From the NCBI RefSeq assembly GCF_012641395.1, contig NZ_JABAIH010000004.1:434001-498000 (forward strand): a stretch of 64,000 nt of DNA, given 5' to 3'. Origin of the DNA: Rhizobium sp. P32RR-XVIII (GTDB lineage: Bacteria > Pseudomonadota > Alphaproteobacteria > Rhizobiales > Rhizobiaceae). The notes below the pieces were generated by a model. It was not told the origin of the DNA. It searched no databases and saw only the letters and a program-made list of their open reading frames with translations. This document shows, in pieces, positions 9,508-18,699 of the stretch. How positions within the stretch are numbered: position 1 is the first letter of the stretch; every line of letters begins with the position of its first letter. The position numbers were made by a program, and so were the translations under genes.

Positions 9508-10410
9508 TCAAAGCCGGACGTTCGCAGCCAGAAAGTCGAGCAGAGCGCGCACGCGGGCCGGTAGCGGACCTCCCGCGCCTATATAGACCGCGTAGAATTC
9601 CTCGATATCGCCGGGATTGAGGTTTTCGAGGACGGGGACGAGTCTCCCGGCGGCGATGTCGGCACGAACGGTGAAATCGGCAAGCCGGGCGATACCCACT
9701 CCGGCGATCGCCATATGGCGCATCCCGTCGCCATCGCCGATCTGAACTCCCGGCGTGACCGGCACATGCACGGTTTCATCCTGATCGAGAAGCGGCCAGC
9801 CGGCGATGGCCCGGGAATAGGAAAAGCCGATACGGCAGTGCTTTTCGAGATCGGCGATCGATTTCGGTTCATCGTGGTGGTGCAGGTAGTCCGGCGAAGC
9901 GACGATGAGCTTGCGGGCTGCCCCGAGCTTGCGGGCAATCAGGCTGGAGTCCTTGAGCGGGCCGGCGCGGATCGCGACATCGGCGCGCTCTTCCATGAGA
10001 TCGACGATCTTGTCAGTATAGGAAATGTCGAGTGTCACGGCCGGATGAAGCGCCATGAAGGCGGGCAGGAGTGGCGCGAGCACATGATTGCCGAAGGACG
10101 CGCTGGTATTGATGCGGATCGGACCCGCCGCTTGTTCGCCTGTCGAGGCGTGGCGCTCGGCCTCCGCGATGTCCGCCAAGATGGAAACGCTTCGTTCGTA
10201 GAAGGCGCAGCCCTCCGGCGTCAGCTGCAGGCGTCGCGTCGAGCGGTTGATCAGGCGCGTGCCCAGCCGGGTTTCGAGGCGGGCGACAAGCTTGCTGACG
10301 GCCGACGGCGTCATGCGGCAGGCCGTTGCGGCGGCGCTGAAACCGCCGAGCTCGACAGCGCGGACGAAGACCTCCATTTCGCCGGAGCGATTGATGTCCT
10401 GACGGCTCAT
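9508..10410 (-). CDS. LysR-family transcriptional regulator
   Basis: 300 residues with an N-terminal winged helix (GGFSAAATACRMTPSAVSKLVARLETRLGTRLINRSTRRLQLTPEG, residues about 22-66) and a LysR effector-binding domain. This subgroup (AaeR/DmlR-like LTTRs) commonly sits next to an oxidoreductase it regulates. It is divergent from an aldo/keto reductase gene across 92 bases, the classical LysR arrangement; the shared spacer should hold its operator. The inducer is unknown. Confidence 0.92.
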   Translation of the reverse strand: MSRQDINRSGEMEVFVRAVELGGFSAAATACRMTPSAVSKLVARLETRLGTRLINRSTRRLQLTPEGCAFYERSVSILADIAEAERHASTGEQAAGPIRINTSASFGNHVLAPLLPAFMALHPAVTLDISYTDKIVDLMEERADVAIRAGPLKDSSLIARKLGAARKLIVASPDYLHHHDEPKSIADLEKHCRIGFSYSRAIAGWPLLDQDETVHVPVTPGVQIGDGDGMRHMAIAGVGIARLADFTVRADIAAGRLVPVLENLNPGDIEEFYAVYIGAGGPLPARVRALLDFLAANVRL

Positions 10411-10502
10411 GATGAATTCAAATCACAAATGAGTTTCTTGCCGGCAATCTATATCGTGCCTTCATGAGTGTCTATCTCTCTTGCAGCAACAGGAGACAAG
10501 TC

Positions 10503-11537
10503 ATGGAATACAGGAATCTCGGTGCATCCGGTCTCAGAGTACCGGTCTTGAGCTTCGGCGCTGGCACGTTCGGCGGCAGTGGGCCGCTTTTCGGAGCATG
10601 GGGCAATACCGACGCGGCGGAGGCGCGGCGCCTCGTCGATATCTGCCTCGAGGCGGGCGTAAACCTCTTCGATACTGCTGACGTTTATTCCGCGGGCGCA
10701 TCAGAGGAGGTCCTCGGGCAGGCGATCCGCGGAAAGCGCGACGCGGTGCTCATCTCCACGAAGACAGCGCTGCCGATGGGCGAGGGGCCGGCGGACTGGG
10801 GAAGCTCACGTTCGCGGCTGATCAAATCCGTCGATGATGCGCTTCGGCGCCTCGGCACCGACTATATCGATTTGCTGCAACTGCATGCCTTTGATGCCTC
10901 GACGCCGGTCGAGGAGGTACTTTCGACGCTCGATCGCCTCGTCGCTGCCGGAAAGCTCCGCTACATCGGCGCTTCGAATTTCGCCGGCTGGGAGCTGATG
11001 AAGTCGCTCGCCGTTTCCGAGAGACATGGCTATCCGCGTCATGTGGCGCATCAGGTCTACTACTCGCTGGCAGGCCGCGATTACGAGTGGGAGCTGATGC
11101 CGCTCGCTGCTGACCAGGGCGTGGGTGCGCTGGTCTGGAGCCCGCTCGCCTGGGGCAGACTTACCGGCAAAATTCGCCGCGAGCAGCCGCTGCCGGAAGG
11201 AAGCCGGCTGCACCAGACGGCGGAATATGGTCCGCCGGTTGATGACGAAACGCTGTTCAATATTGTCGACGTGCTTGACGAGATAGCCGCCGAGACCGGC
11301 AAGACGGTGCCGCAGATCGCCATCAACTGGCTGACCACCCGGCCAACCGTTTCCAGCGTGATCATCGGGGCGCGCAACGAGGAGCAACTGCGCCAGAACC
11401 TCGCTTCCGTCGGTTGGTCTTTGACCAAGGAGCAGGTCGAGAGGCTCGACAAGGTCAGCAGCGTGTCGGCGCCTTACCCTTATTTTCCTTACAGAAGGCA
11501 GGAAGGTTTCGCCCGGCTCAATCCGCCGCTCGTTTGA
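10503..11537 (+). CDS. Aldo/keto reductase
   Basis: 344-residue NADP(H)-dependent aldo/keto reductase of the YajO/Tas-like (AKR11/12-type) group. Seen are the catalytic aspartate and tyrosine in FDTADVYSAGASEE, the lysine in LISTKTALP, the histidine context DYIDLLQLHAFD, the strand IGASNFAGWEL, and the NADP-binding tail SSVIIGARNEEQLRQNL. The ATG is preceded by CAGGAG at good spacing; an in-frame upstream start lacks this. It is divergent from the LysR gene, the likely regulator. The natural substrate cannot be deduced. Confidence 0.93.
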   Translation: MEYRNLGASGLRVPVLSFGAGTFGGSGPLFGAWGNTDAAEARRLVDICLEAGVNLFDTADVYSAGASEEVLGQAIRGKRDAVLISTKTALPMGEGPADWGSSRSRLIKSVDDALRRLGTDYIDLLQLHAFDASTPVEEVLSTLDRLVAAGKLRYIGASNFAGWELMKSLAVSERHGYPRHVAHQVYYSLAGRDYEWELMPLAADQGVGALVWSPLAWGRLTGKIRREQPLPEGSRLHQTAEYGPPVDDETLFNIVDVLDEIAAETGKTVPQIAINWLTTRPTVSSVIIGARNEEQLRQNLASVGWSLTKEQVERLDKVSSVSAPYPYFPYRRQEGFARLNPPLV

Positions 11538-11613
11538 TCGATACTGGACAGGCGCCATCCGTTGCCCCATACCAACCTGCCTGTAGCGGCGGAAAAGATG
11601 GGAGATCAACAGG

Positions 11614-13026
11614 ATGGCGCTCAAGGATGCAAAAGCCGGAAAACGCAATGAGACGGGCATTTCTGCCGTTCTCGGCATCTTGAAGCAGCGTTTCGGCGAG
11701 CGCTTCCAGACCGGAGAATCCTTCCGCCTACAGCATGCGCATACAACCACCTACATTCCCGCGCAGCTGCCGGATGGCGTGCTGTTCGCCGAAACCGCAG
11801 ACGACGTGAAGGCGGCGGTCAAGCTCTGCGCGGAGCACAAGGTGCCGGTTATCGGCTTCGGTACGGGCTCTTCGCTGGAGGGGCAGGTCAATGCACCGAA
11901 TGGCGGAATTTCGATCGATTTCAGCCGAATGAATCGGGTTCTTGAAGTAAACGCCGAGGATCTCGATTGCACCGTTGAGCCGGGCATTACGCGTGAAGAG
12001 CTGAATGTTTATCTTCGCGATACCGGCCTGTTCTTTCCAATCGACCCCGGTGCAAATGCCTCGATCGGCGGGATGGCTTCCACGCGGGCTTCCGGAACCA
12101 ACGCCGTTCGCTACGGCACAATGAAGGACAACGTGCTGTCGGTGACGGCCGTGACAGCCAACGGCGAGGAGATCCGCACCGCGCGCCGGGCGCGCAAATC
12201 CTCTGCGGGTTATGATTTGACCCGGCTTTTCGTCGGGGCCGAAGGCACGCTTGGAATTCTCACCTCCGTGACGTTGCGGCTGCAGGGGATTCCCCAGAAG
12301 ATCGCAGGCGGCGCCTGCGCCTTTCCGACGATCAAGGCCGCCTGCGACGCGGTCATCATGACCATCCAGATGGGTATTCCGGTTTCGCGCATCGAGTTGC
12401 TCGACGAGGTGCAGATGCGCGCTTGCAACGCCTATTCGGGACTGAGCTATGCCGAAAGCCCGACGCTCTTCCTCGAATTTCATGGAACGGACGAAAGCGT
12501 CGAGATTCAATCGGCGCAGTTTGCGGAGATTGCGGCCGAATGCGGCGGCGGGGAATTCCTTTGGACGGCGAATGCCGAGGAGCGCAACAAGCTCTGGAAG
12601 GCGCGGCATGACGCGTACTGGGCCTGCCGGGCGCTGGCGCCCAGCCTTGCCGCACTTTCGACCGATGTCTGTGTTCCAATATCACGGCTTGCGGATTGTG
12701 TTGCCGAGACGCAGGCCGACATCCAGGAACATGGTCTGCTGGCGCCGATCGTCGGTCATGCGGGGGACGGGAACTTTCACGTGCTCCTGCTGTTCGATGA
12801 CAAGACGGCTGAAGGCGTCGCCGTTGCGGAGAATTTCGTGGCGCGGCTTAATCAGCGAGCTTTGGCCATGGATGGGACATGCACCGGTGAGCATGGGATA
12901 GGACAGGGAAAGATGGCGTTTCTCGAGCAGGAGCTTGGCGGTGCCGTCGATCTTATGCGGCAGGTCAAGCAGGCGCTCGACCCTGACGATATCTTCAATC
13001 CCGGCAAGATCTTTCATCTTGGCTGA
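11614..13026 (+). CDS. FAD-linked D-2-hydroxyacid dehydrogenase (D-lactate dehydrogenase / GlcD-like)
   Basis: 470-residue VAO-type flavoprotein. The PCMH FAD-binding domain spans about residues 50-230 (PVIGFGTGSSLEGQVNAPNGGISIDFSRMNRVLEV, then DPGANASIGGMASTRASGTNAVRYGTMKDN and FVGAEGTLGILTSVTLRL). The C-terminal FAD-oxidase domain has the metal-binding GHAGDGNFHVLLLFD and the final GTCTGEHGIGQGK. This layout matches single-subunit cytochrome-linked D-lactate dehydrogenases (DLD1/LDHD type) better than the GlcD subunit of the three-part glycolate oxidase, since no glcE or glcF follows. The electron acceptor is probably cytochrome c. It begins 76 bases after the aldo/keto reductase and may be co-transcribed. 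Confidence 0.9.
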   Translation: MALKDAKAGKRNETGISAVLGILKQRFGERFQTGESFRLQHAHTTTYIPAQLPDGVLFAETADDVKAAVKLCAEHKVPVIGFGTGSSLEGQVNAPNGGISIDFSRMNRVLEVNAEDLDCTVEPGITREELNVYLRDTGLFFPIDPGANASIGGMASTRASGTNAVRYGTMKDNVLSVTAVTANGEEIRTARRARKSSAGYDLTRLFVGAEGTLGILTSVTLRLQGIPQKIAGGACAFPTIKAACDAVIMTIQMGIPVSRIELLDEVQMRACNAYSGLSYAESPTLFLEFHGTDESVEIQSAQFAEIAAECGGGEFLWTANAEERNKLWKARHDAYWACRALAPSLAALSTDVCVPISRLADCVAETQADIQEHGLLAPIVGHAGDGNFHVLLLFDDKTAEGVAVAENFVARLNQRALAMDGTCTGEHGIGQGKMAFLEQELGGAVDLMRQVKQALDPDDIFNPGKIFHLG

Positions 13027-13106
13027 AAACGGAACAAGCTCATGATCTTCGGCCTTGCTCCCGACATGAATAACAGTAGTGTCGGCAACAGATTCCCGAT
13101 TGGAGA

Positions 13107-16100
13107 ATGCTTGATTTGATAGGCCGGTTCCTCGTCTTTCTGGGGGGAGTGATCGTCGTAGTGCTCTTCGTGGCGCTGCTCGCTCCGCTTTTCATTGACT
13201 GGACCGACTTCCGCAAGAATTTCGAGGATCAGGCCAGCCGCATCATCGGCAAAAAGGTGACCGTGCATGGCACCGTCGATGCGCGCCTCTTGCCGTTCCC
13301 GTCGGTCACTCTGCATGACGTGCGCGTCGGCCAGGAATCAGACGGCCAGCCGGTCGTCCAGGTCGAGCAATTCGCCATGGATGCCGAGCTTGCGCCGTTC
13401 CTTTCCGGCGAGGCGCTGATTTTCGACATGCGCGTCGTCAATCCGAAATTGCGCCTGCGGCTGCTCAACGACGGAACTCTGGACTGGATGCGCGGCAGCC
13501 GGCCGGAGATTCCGGCAAAAACGGTCGTCCTCGAAAGTGTCCATGTGACGGGCGGCGACCTGCAGTTCATCGACGATCAATCGGGCCGCTCCCGCCGCAT
13601 CACGGGACTGAACGCCGAGATGTCCGCGAAGTCGCTGGCAGGCCCATGGCGGATCGAAGGCGACGCATCGCTGGATGGCGATCATGGCAGCTTCTCGATT
13701 TCAAGCGGTCAGCCGGACGAGAACGGCGTGTTGAAGGTTCGCACCCAGCTGGCACCCGATCGGCATCCGGTCAAAATCGATCTCGACGGCGAACTGAAGC
13801 TGGTCGACCGTAAGCCAAACTATCAGGGCCTCATGTCGGCCGCGATCGAAAACCGAGCCAAATCGGATGACAAGAGCACGCCGCCGCCGCGCGTCAAGGG
13901 CCGCTTCGAACTGACCAACGAACGCATCCGGGTACCCGAATACCGGATGGAGATCGGGTCTGCAGACGATCCCTACATCATCACCGGCGAGGCGACGCTC
14001 GATACCGGAAACGCTCCGGAATTTCTGCTGGTCGCCAATGGCCAGCAGATCGACGTCAACAGGATCGGCAATCAGGGTGCCGGCGGCAAGACCACCCGGG
14101 ACCCCACCCAATCTGCACGGCAGCGGCTCAATTCGTTGATCAGCATCGTCGCCCAGGTTCCCGTGCCGCAGGTGCCGGGAAAGGCGAGCGTCAAACTGCC
14201 GGCGATCGTTGCCGGGGACACGACCATTCGGGATGTGCAGCTCGATCTGGAGCCGGCCGGCGACGGCTGGACGATCGACAATGCCGTCGGGACACTGCCG
14301 GGGCGGACCCAGGTGGAGGGTATGGGCCAGCTGAAGCTCAGAGGCGAACCTTCCTTTAACGGCCAGCTTACCGTTGCCTCCAATCAGCCCTCGGGGCTTG
14401 CCTCCTGGCTTGCAGGCTCCGTCGACCCCGCGATCCGCCAGTTGAAGCAGGCAGGCTTTTCAGCCGATGTCAGTCTGACCCACCAGCATCAGAGCTTCAA
14501 CAACCTGGAGATTGCCGTCGGTTCTGCCACGCTGAAAGGCAAGTTGGATCGGCAGGCCCCGGAGAACCAGACGCCCTTGCTGAACGTCGATCTCGCCGGC
14601 GATGCCCTCGACCTTGATGCACTGAGGGCCTTGACCGGCCTTTTCACGGGGCAGGACGCGGGCGACAATGTGCTCGACCACAAGATCACCGCGCATTTGA
14701 AGGCAGACAAATTCAGTGCTTTCGGCGTCGAGGCGCAGAATGTCGAGACGAGCTTTACGATCGCCGATGGGGCGCTTGCCGTCGACAAACTGAACGCCAA
14801 GAATTTGGCCGGCGCGGAATTGACGGCCACCGGCCGGGCTGAGGGCTCATTGCTCGACTACAAGGGCTCGGGCGAGATCACCTTCAAGTCGGCCGATCCG
14901 GGGCCGTTCTTCACGATGCTGAAGGAGCATCTGCCGCATCATCCGGTCATGGACAGACTGGTGCGCAATGCCGCCTGGTATACCAATACGGCCCTGCGCG
15001 GTGCACTCACGCTGGGCGGCGATCAGGGCGATGGGCTTGCGGTGACGCTTGCCGGCGTGTCGAACGGCAGCCGTGTGAACCTCGATTACCGTATGTCGGA
15101 CCTTCTGGCGCTGACCGGCAAGGGTACGACAAGCCTGGAGGCCACGCTTGAAAACAGCACGACCTCGATCCTGTTCGGGCAGGCGGGGCTCGATCCCCTG
15201 CCGGTGGAGGCTGATGCCAACGGACGTCTCACTCTGAAGGTGCAGGCAAGCGGCACCGATCCGGCCGATGCGTCGCTCACCTTTGCGACCGACCGCACAT
15301 CCTTTACCGCCAACGGCAAAGTCGATGTTCGTCCCGGAAATTTCATGAACGGCCAGATCGGCGTCTCATTGGAAAGCGCGGATCTCGACCCCTATCTCAT
15401 CATGAACGGCATGGCGCTGCCGCAGATGGGCACCGGGTTGCCCTTCGGCCTGCAGACGACCGCGACCGTCGATGGGGACAAGATCGTTTTTGCCGACCTC
15501 AAGGGGCATGCGGCGGACAATCAGTTTTCGGGTGCGGTGACCGTCGATCGCAAGGCAGACAAATCGACGGCGAGCGGCGAGCTTGCGCTTGACAGTGCCG
15601 ATGCGACCTGGCTGGGGGAGGCCATCTATGGCCCGATGACCGATGCTGCAACCGGCAGCCTCTCGACGGCCGCACTTGGTCAACCGATCTTCAAGGATAT
15701 GGACGTCAACCTGAAACTTTCGGCCAAGGAGTTCTGGCCGGGATGGTCGGGAGCCGTGACCGGTTTCACGAGCAATGTCGCCTATAAGGGCGATGAATTG
15801 CAACTGAACGACATGAAGGGCGGATGGAACGGCGGCCAGCTTTCCGGCAATGCGCTATTCACCAATGCCAATGGCACCGGTTTATTTCAGACGCAGCTTT
15901 CGCTCGCAAATTCGGATCTCAGCGGCGTCGTTTGGCAGCGCGACGGGGCGCCCTTGGCGAACGGCAAGTTCGGACTTTCGCTCGGCATGGAAGCCTCCGG
16001 CAAGACGATGGTCGACCTCGCAGGTTCCGTAACGGGATCCGGTGAACTGCAGCTCGCGGATACCAGCGTGCGCGGGCTCAATCTCGCAATCCTGGCGCCG

Positions 16101-16877
16101 CTGCTTGCCGCCACCGACCCGATGCAGGATCAGCTTAACGCCGGGAAGATACATCCGATCGTCGAGACGTTGCTCAACAACGGAGAGGCGAAGCTCCCGC
16201 CGACGGCGATTCCGTTCAACATCGCCGACGGTGTTCTTCGCGTGCAGAATGTCAGTGCTGCCAACGAGCTCGCCACCGTCACCGGAAATGCGCAGGTCAG
16301 CCTGCCGCAGAAACGCATCACCGCATCGCTGAACATTGCCCTCAATCCCGGCAAGGAGACCCTTCCGGGCGCTGAGCCAGCAATCCGGCTGGATTACTCC
16401 GGATTGCTGGCATCGCCCGGCCGCACCATGGATGTCACCGACATCACCGGATATCTGTCGCTGCGTGCCTTCGAGCGCGAACGCCGGCGTGTCGAGCGGC
16501 TCCAGTCGAACGTGCTCGAAAAGCAGCGGTTGCGGCGCGAGGTGGCTCTCTACAAGTTCAACGATGGCGAGCGCGTGAGGGCGGCCAAGATCGAAGCCGA
16601 GCGCAGGGCCGAGGAGGAGCGTCTGCGGATGCTTGCCGCGGAAGCTGCAAGGCAAAAGGCCGAGGCGGAGGCGAAAGCCAAGGCAGAGGCGGAGGCGAGG
16701 GCAAAGGCAGCCGAAGAAGCCAAGGCGAAGGCGGATGCCGAAGCAAAGGCAGCCGCCGAGGCGAAGGCCGCCGCGGAAGCCGAAGCCGCGCGCCGCGCCC
16801 AGCAGCTCAATCAGTCGCCGCTCATGGGTAACCAGCTCAATTTCGAGGATTTACCCGGCGTGACGATGCCGCAGTGA
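13107..16877 (+). CDS. AsmA-family protein with C-terminal charged helical tail
   Basis: 1256-residue AsmA-like protein, a family of bridge-like lipid-transfer or outer-membrane-assembly proteins anchored in the inner membrane. One N-terminal membrane helix (residues about 8-30) is followed by the conserved start of the AsmA domain (ASRIIGKKVTVHGTVDARLLPFPSVTLHDVRVG). A long repetitive beta-rich periplasmic body comes next, and the AsmA C-terminal region lies near residues 880-1110. After about residue 1130 comes a tail very rich in Ala, Lys and Glu (about 16570-16800), predicted to be a long charged helix or coiled coil. It is a single gene, 80 bases after the FAD enzyme. Confidence 0.9.
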   Translation: MLDLIGRFLVFLGGVIVVVLFVALLAPLFIDWTDFRKNFEDQASRIIGKKVTVHGTVDARLLPFPSVTLHDVRVGQESDGQPVVQVEQFAMDAELAPFLSGEALIFDMRVVNPKLRLRLLNDGTLDWMRGSRPEIPAKTVVLESVHVTGGDLQFIDDQSGRSRRITGLNAEMSAKSLAGPWRIEGDASLDGDHGSFSISSGQPDENGVLKVRTQLAPDRHPVKIDLDGELKLVDRKPNYQGLMSAAIENRAKSDDKSTPPPRVKGRFELTNERIRVPEYRMEIGSADDPYIITGEATLDTGNAPEFLLVANGQQIDVNRIGNQGAGGKTTRDPTQSARQRLNSLISIVAQVPVPQVPGKASVKLPAIVAGDTTIRDVQLDLEPAGDGWTIDNAVGTLPGRTQVEGMGQLKLRGEPSFNGQLTVASNQPSGLASWLAGSVDPAIRQLKQAGFSADVSLTHQHQSFNNLEIAVGSATLKGKLDRQAPENQTPLLNVDLAGDALDLDALRALTGLFTGQDAGDNVLDHKITAHLKADKFSAFGVEAQNVETSFTIADGALAVDKLNAKNLAGAELTATGRAEGSLLDYKGSGEITFKSADPGPFFTMLKEHLPHHPVMDRLVRNAAWYTNTALRGALTLGGDQGDGLAVTLAGVSNGSRVNLDYRMSDLLALTGKGTTSLEATLENSTTSILFGQAGLDPLPVEADANGRLTLKVQASGTDPADASLTFATDRTSFTANGKVDVRPGNFMNGQIGVSLESADLDPYLIMNGMALPQMGTGLPFGLQTTATVDGDKIVFADLKGHAADNQFSGAVTVDRKADKSTASGELALDSADATWLGEAIYGPMTDAATGSLSTAALGQPIFKDMDVNLKLSAKEFWPGWSGAVTGFTSNVAYKGDELQLNDMKGGWNGGQLSGNALFTNANGTGLFQTQLSLANSDLSGVVWQRDGAPLANGKFGLSLGMEASGKTMVDLAGSVTGSGELQLADTSVRGLNLAILAPLLAATDPMQDQLNAGKIHPIVETLLNNGEAKLPPTAIPFNIADGVLRVQNVSAANELATVTGNAQVSLPQKRITASLNIALNPGKETLPGAEPAIRLDYSGLLASPGRTMDVTDITGYLSLRAFERERRRVERLQSNVLEKQRLRREVALYKFNDGERVRAAKIEAERRAEEERLRMLAAEAARQKAEAEAKAKAEAEARAKAAEEAKAKADAEAKAAAEAKAAAEAEAARRAQQLNQSPLMGNQLNFEDLPGVTMPQ

Positions 16878-16881
16878 GGTT

Positions 16882-17094
16882 CTAGCGGCGATCCTTTAGC
16901 CAGCTCAAGACATGAAGCCGGAGAGCGGAGGAGAGGTTGCTGTCCGGCGGGCGCTTGTCATCGATTTCGGAGATAAGGGCGGCGAGGGGCATTGCGCGAG
17001 CCGCGGCGATCGCCTTCAGTTCAGCCCAGAATTCGTCTTCCAGTGAGAAGCTGGTGCGGTGGCCATGCAGACTGGCAGAGTGCTTGCGGATCAT
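16882..17094 (-). CDS. Ribbon-helix-helix domain protein (RHH_4 type)
   Basis: 70-residue protein matching the small alphaproteobacterial ribbon-helix-helix family (PF13467 type). The beta strand is HGHRTSFSLEDEFWAELKAIAAARAMPLAALISEID, followed by a helical C-terminus SALRLHVLSWLKDR. It is probably a DNA-binding regulator of unknown targets. It lies in the conserved group sspB / DUF4169 / RHH_4, all on the same strand, and ends only 4 bases from the convergent AsmA gene. Confidence 0.85.
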   Translation of the reverse strand: MIRKHSASLHGHRTSFSLEDEFWAELKAIAAARAMPLAALISEIDDKRPPDSNLSSALRLHVLSWLKDRR

Positions 17095-17185
17095 CGGACG
17101 TCCCGTAAGCCAGTTTTCTCAAGAACTAAGTGAGGAAATTCTGCCAATAATTTGATCTGAGCGTTCTTCCGGCTCCGCTGCGCCG

Positions 17186-17380
17186 TCATTCGCGGTCTTC
17201 GTCTTTTTCTATGCGGCCCTGCCGGTGAGCCTTTTCGGCCTTTTCGTTCAGCGCCTTTGTCAGGTTCTTCTCAGTCTTCGTACGGCCGAAGCTGATACGA
17301 TTCTGCTCGGCCTGCTTTTCCTTTTCGGAGCGGGTCTGTTTTTTCTTGAACTGGCGGAGGTTGACGATTTCGGCGCTCAT
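17186..17380 (-). CDS. DUF4169 small basic protein
   Basis: 64-residue highly charged protein beginning MSAEIVNLRQFKKK, the conserved opening of the DUF4169 family of alphaproteobacteria. The rest is Lys/Glu/Arg-rich and predicted helical (NRISFGRTKTEKNLTKALNEKAEKAHRQGRIEKD). An in-frame extension upstream is not conserved-looking and is rejected. Function is unknown. It follows sspB on the same strand after a strong terminator hairpin. Confidence 0.85.
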   Translation of the reverse strand: MSAEIVNLRQFKKKQTRSEKEKQAEQNRISFGRTKTEKNLTKALNEKAEKAHRQGRIEKDEDRE

Positions 17381-17414
17381 GGCTTGCCTCCATCCGGCTT
17401 CGAAAGGGAGCATG

Positions 17415-17442
17415 AAAAAGGGAAGCCGTGGCTTCCCTTTTT
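17415..17442 (-). terminator. Rho-independent terminator of sspB
   Basis: Long inverted repeat AAAAAGGGAAGCC / GGCTTCCCTTTTT starting 4 bases past the sspB stop codon. On the minus strand the stem is followed by a run of T. Because it is A/T-tailed on both sides it could work in both directions. Confidence 0.85.
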
Positions 17443-17445
17443 GGT

Positions 17446-17961
17446 TTACTGCTTTTTGCGGAAAGCGTCGAGCGAGACGACGGAACCGGGCTTCTTGTCG
17501 TCGCCGCCTTCGGCAGGCTTGGCGGCCGGGGTTTCTTCGCCCTTCTCGGCCGCGACCGGATAGGCGGTGATTTCAGCGTCGGGCTGCTCTTCACCGTCTG
17601 CCAGCGGCACGTCGAACTCCAGTTCGAAATTGACCGAAGGGTCGTAGAAGCCGCGAATCGCGTTGAACGGAATCACCAGCTTCTCGGGAACGTCGGAGAA
17701 CGAAAGGCCGATCTCGAACAGCGATTCGGTGATCTTCAGATCCCAGAACTGGTGCTGGATCACGATGGTCATCTGCTCCGGATACTTGGACTTCAGATGC
17801 TGCGAGATGCGGACGCCGGGCGCGCCGGTCAGGAAAGTGATAAAGAAATGATGGTCGCCGGGCAGGCGGCCCGTCGTTGCGACTTCGGACAAGACCTTGC
17901 GAATCACGCCGCGCAGCGCGTCCTGTGCCAGAATGTCGTAGCGGATATGATCCTGCCCCAT
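17446..17961 (-). CDS. sspB: SspB, ClpXP adaptor (alphaproteobacterial type)
   Basis: 171-residue adaptor that delivers ssrA-tagged proteins to ClpXP. The folded domain (about residues 1-120: DHIRYDILAQDALRGVIRKVLSEV, HHFFITFLTGAPGVRIS, QFWDLKITESLFEIGLSFSDVPEKLVIPFNAIRGFYDPSV) is the SspB substrate-binding fold. An acidic, Ala/Pro-rich linker follows, then the short C-terminal ClpX-docking tail (SVVSLDAFRKKQ). It ends in a strong terminator. Directly upstream on the same strand is the tmRNA gene ssrA, whose tag SspB recognises, so adaptor and tag are genetic neighbours. Confidence 0.95.
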   Translation of the reverse strand: MGQDHIRYDILAQDALRGVIRKVLSEVATTGRLPGDHHFFITFLTGAPGVRISQHLKSKYPEQMTIVIQHQFWDLKITESLFEIGLSFSDVPEKLVIPFNAIRGFYDPSVNFELEFDVPLADGEEQPDAEITAYPVAAEKGEETPAAKPAEGGDDKKPGSVVSLDAFRKKQ

Positions 17962-18104
17962 GCTTTTCCTGTCTTTCTTTGGTTCGGAAGTCTTTTCTCA
18001 AGGTTATATGCCACGTCGGGCAGCCTTGGGAAAGTCTGGTATCCGGGTCACGCGTCACAAACATACATGATTTGGGTGGCAGGGAGAAGGTGAAGGCTTC
18101 TGTT

Positions 18105-18425
18105 GCCAGGTGCCTTCGGACCCCGCCTTTCGGTGCTAACCGCAAGGACTTAGAGCGGAATTCCCGCACCGCCATTAGGCAGCGAGAGCGTATTCCTTAG
18201 CGTTGTTGTCGTTTGCAACTACACTTTTGACCCGATAACGGCGGTATCATGCCGAGCAAAAAGTCGATCTTTACACCCTTGTCGATCCTATTTCGCCCCC
18301 ATCAAAAGCAGGCCAGACCACGAAGATCGACCGCCTGTTTTTGGTGGAGGCGCCGGGTACCGCCCCCGGGTCCAATAGGTTTATTACACCGCTCATTTAT
18401 CGCCATAGCCGGTCCGAAAACCGAC
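18105..18425 (-). ncRNA. ssrA: tmRNA, circularly permuted two-piece form
   Basis: On the minus strand the acceptor piece comes first and ends in CGCCTCCACCA (CCA at 18344-18342). A 41-base intervening segment (18341-18301) follows, then the coding piece starting GGGGGCGAAATAGG at 18300. The two ends pair as a 7-bp acceptor stem, GGGGGCG with CGCCTCC. The coding piece holds the tag frame at 18216-18175, resume codon GCA, reading ANDNNAKEYALAA-stop, the tag type of Rhizobium/Agrobacterium. Transfer-messenger RNA rescues stalled ribosomes with SmpB and tags the nascent chain for ClpXP. The outer boundaries are approximate. This RNA fills most of the 738-base gap between sspB and thyA; the remaining 18426-18699 shows no further gene. 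Confidence 0.95.
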
Positions 18426-18699
18426 AGTGCTGATATAGTGTTTTCAGAAGCGTATGGAAAGGGGATACGTCACAAAAGCGTTGCGGGCGGCAAGACAATT
18501 GCCGGGACAACCCCCATTCGGACGTTGGTTTCGGCAGCGGCAGCGCTTAGATTGAGCCAACGGAATCGGCGGCGGTAAGGACTCGACGAGTTGCGACGGT
18601 CGGCACTCGGCTCTCTTGAGCGCGTGCGGCGGCGCTGAGTGGCCGGCTGGGTGTGCGGATTGTTCTGCAATCCACATGATCGCAAACAGGGAGACATGG

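Noticed and set aside
11614..13026. Glycolate oxidase serving the apiose pathway
   Set aside because: OiaX yields glycolate, so a GlcD-like enzyme in the window is tempting. But the gene is a single-subunit D-lactate dehydrogenase type, lacks glcE and glcF, is over 25 kb from oiaX and has no copy of the shared 13-bp element.
16600..16800. Tandem DNA repeat or CRISPR-like array
   Set aside because: The repetitiveness comes from Ala/Lys/Glu codons in the AsmA-like tail. There are no regular spacers or palindromic repeats, and the frame stays intact.
18426..18699. Extended thyA N-terminus starting at 18616
   Set aside because: The extra residues are Cys/Ala-rich without similarity to ThyA, and a well-spaced AGGGAG site supports the start at 18700.
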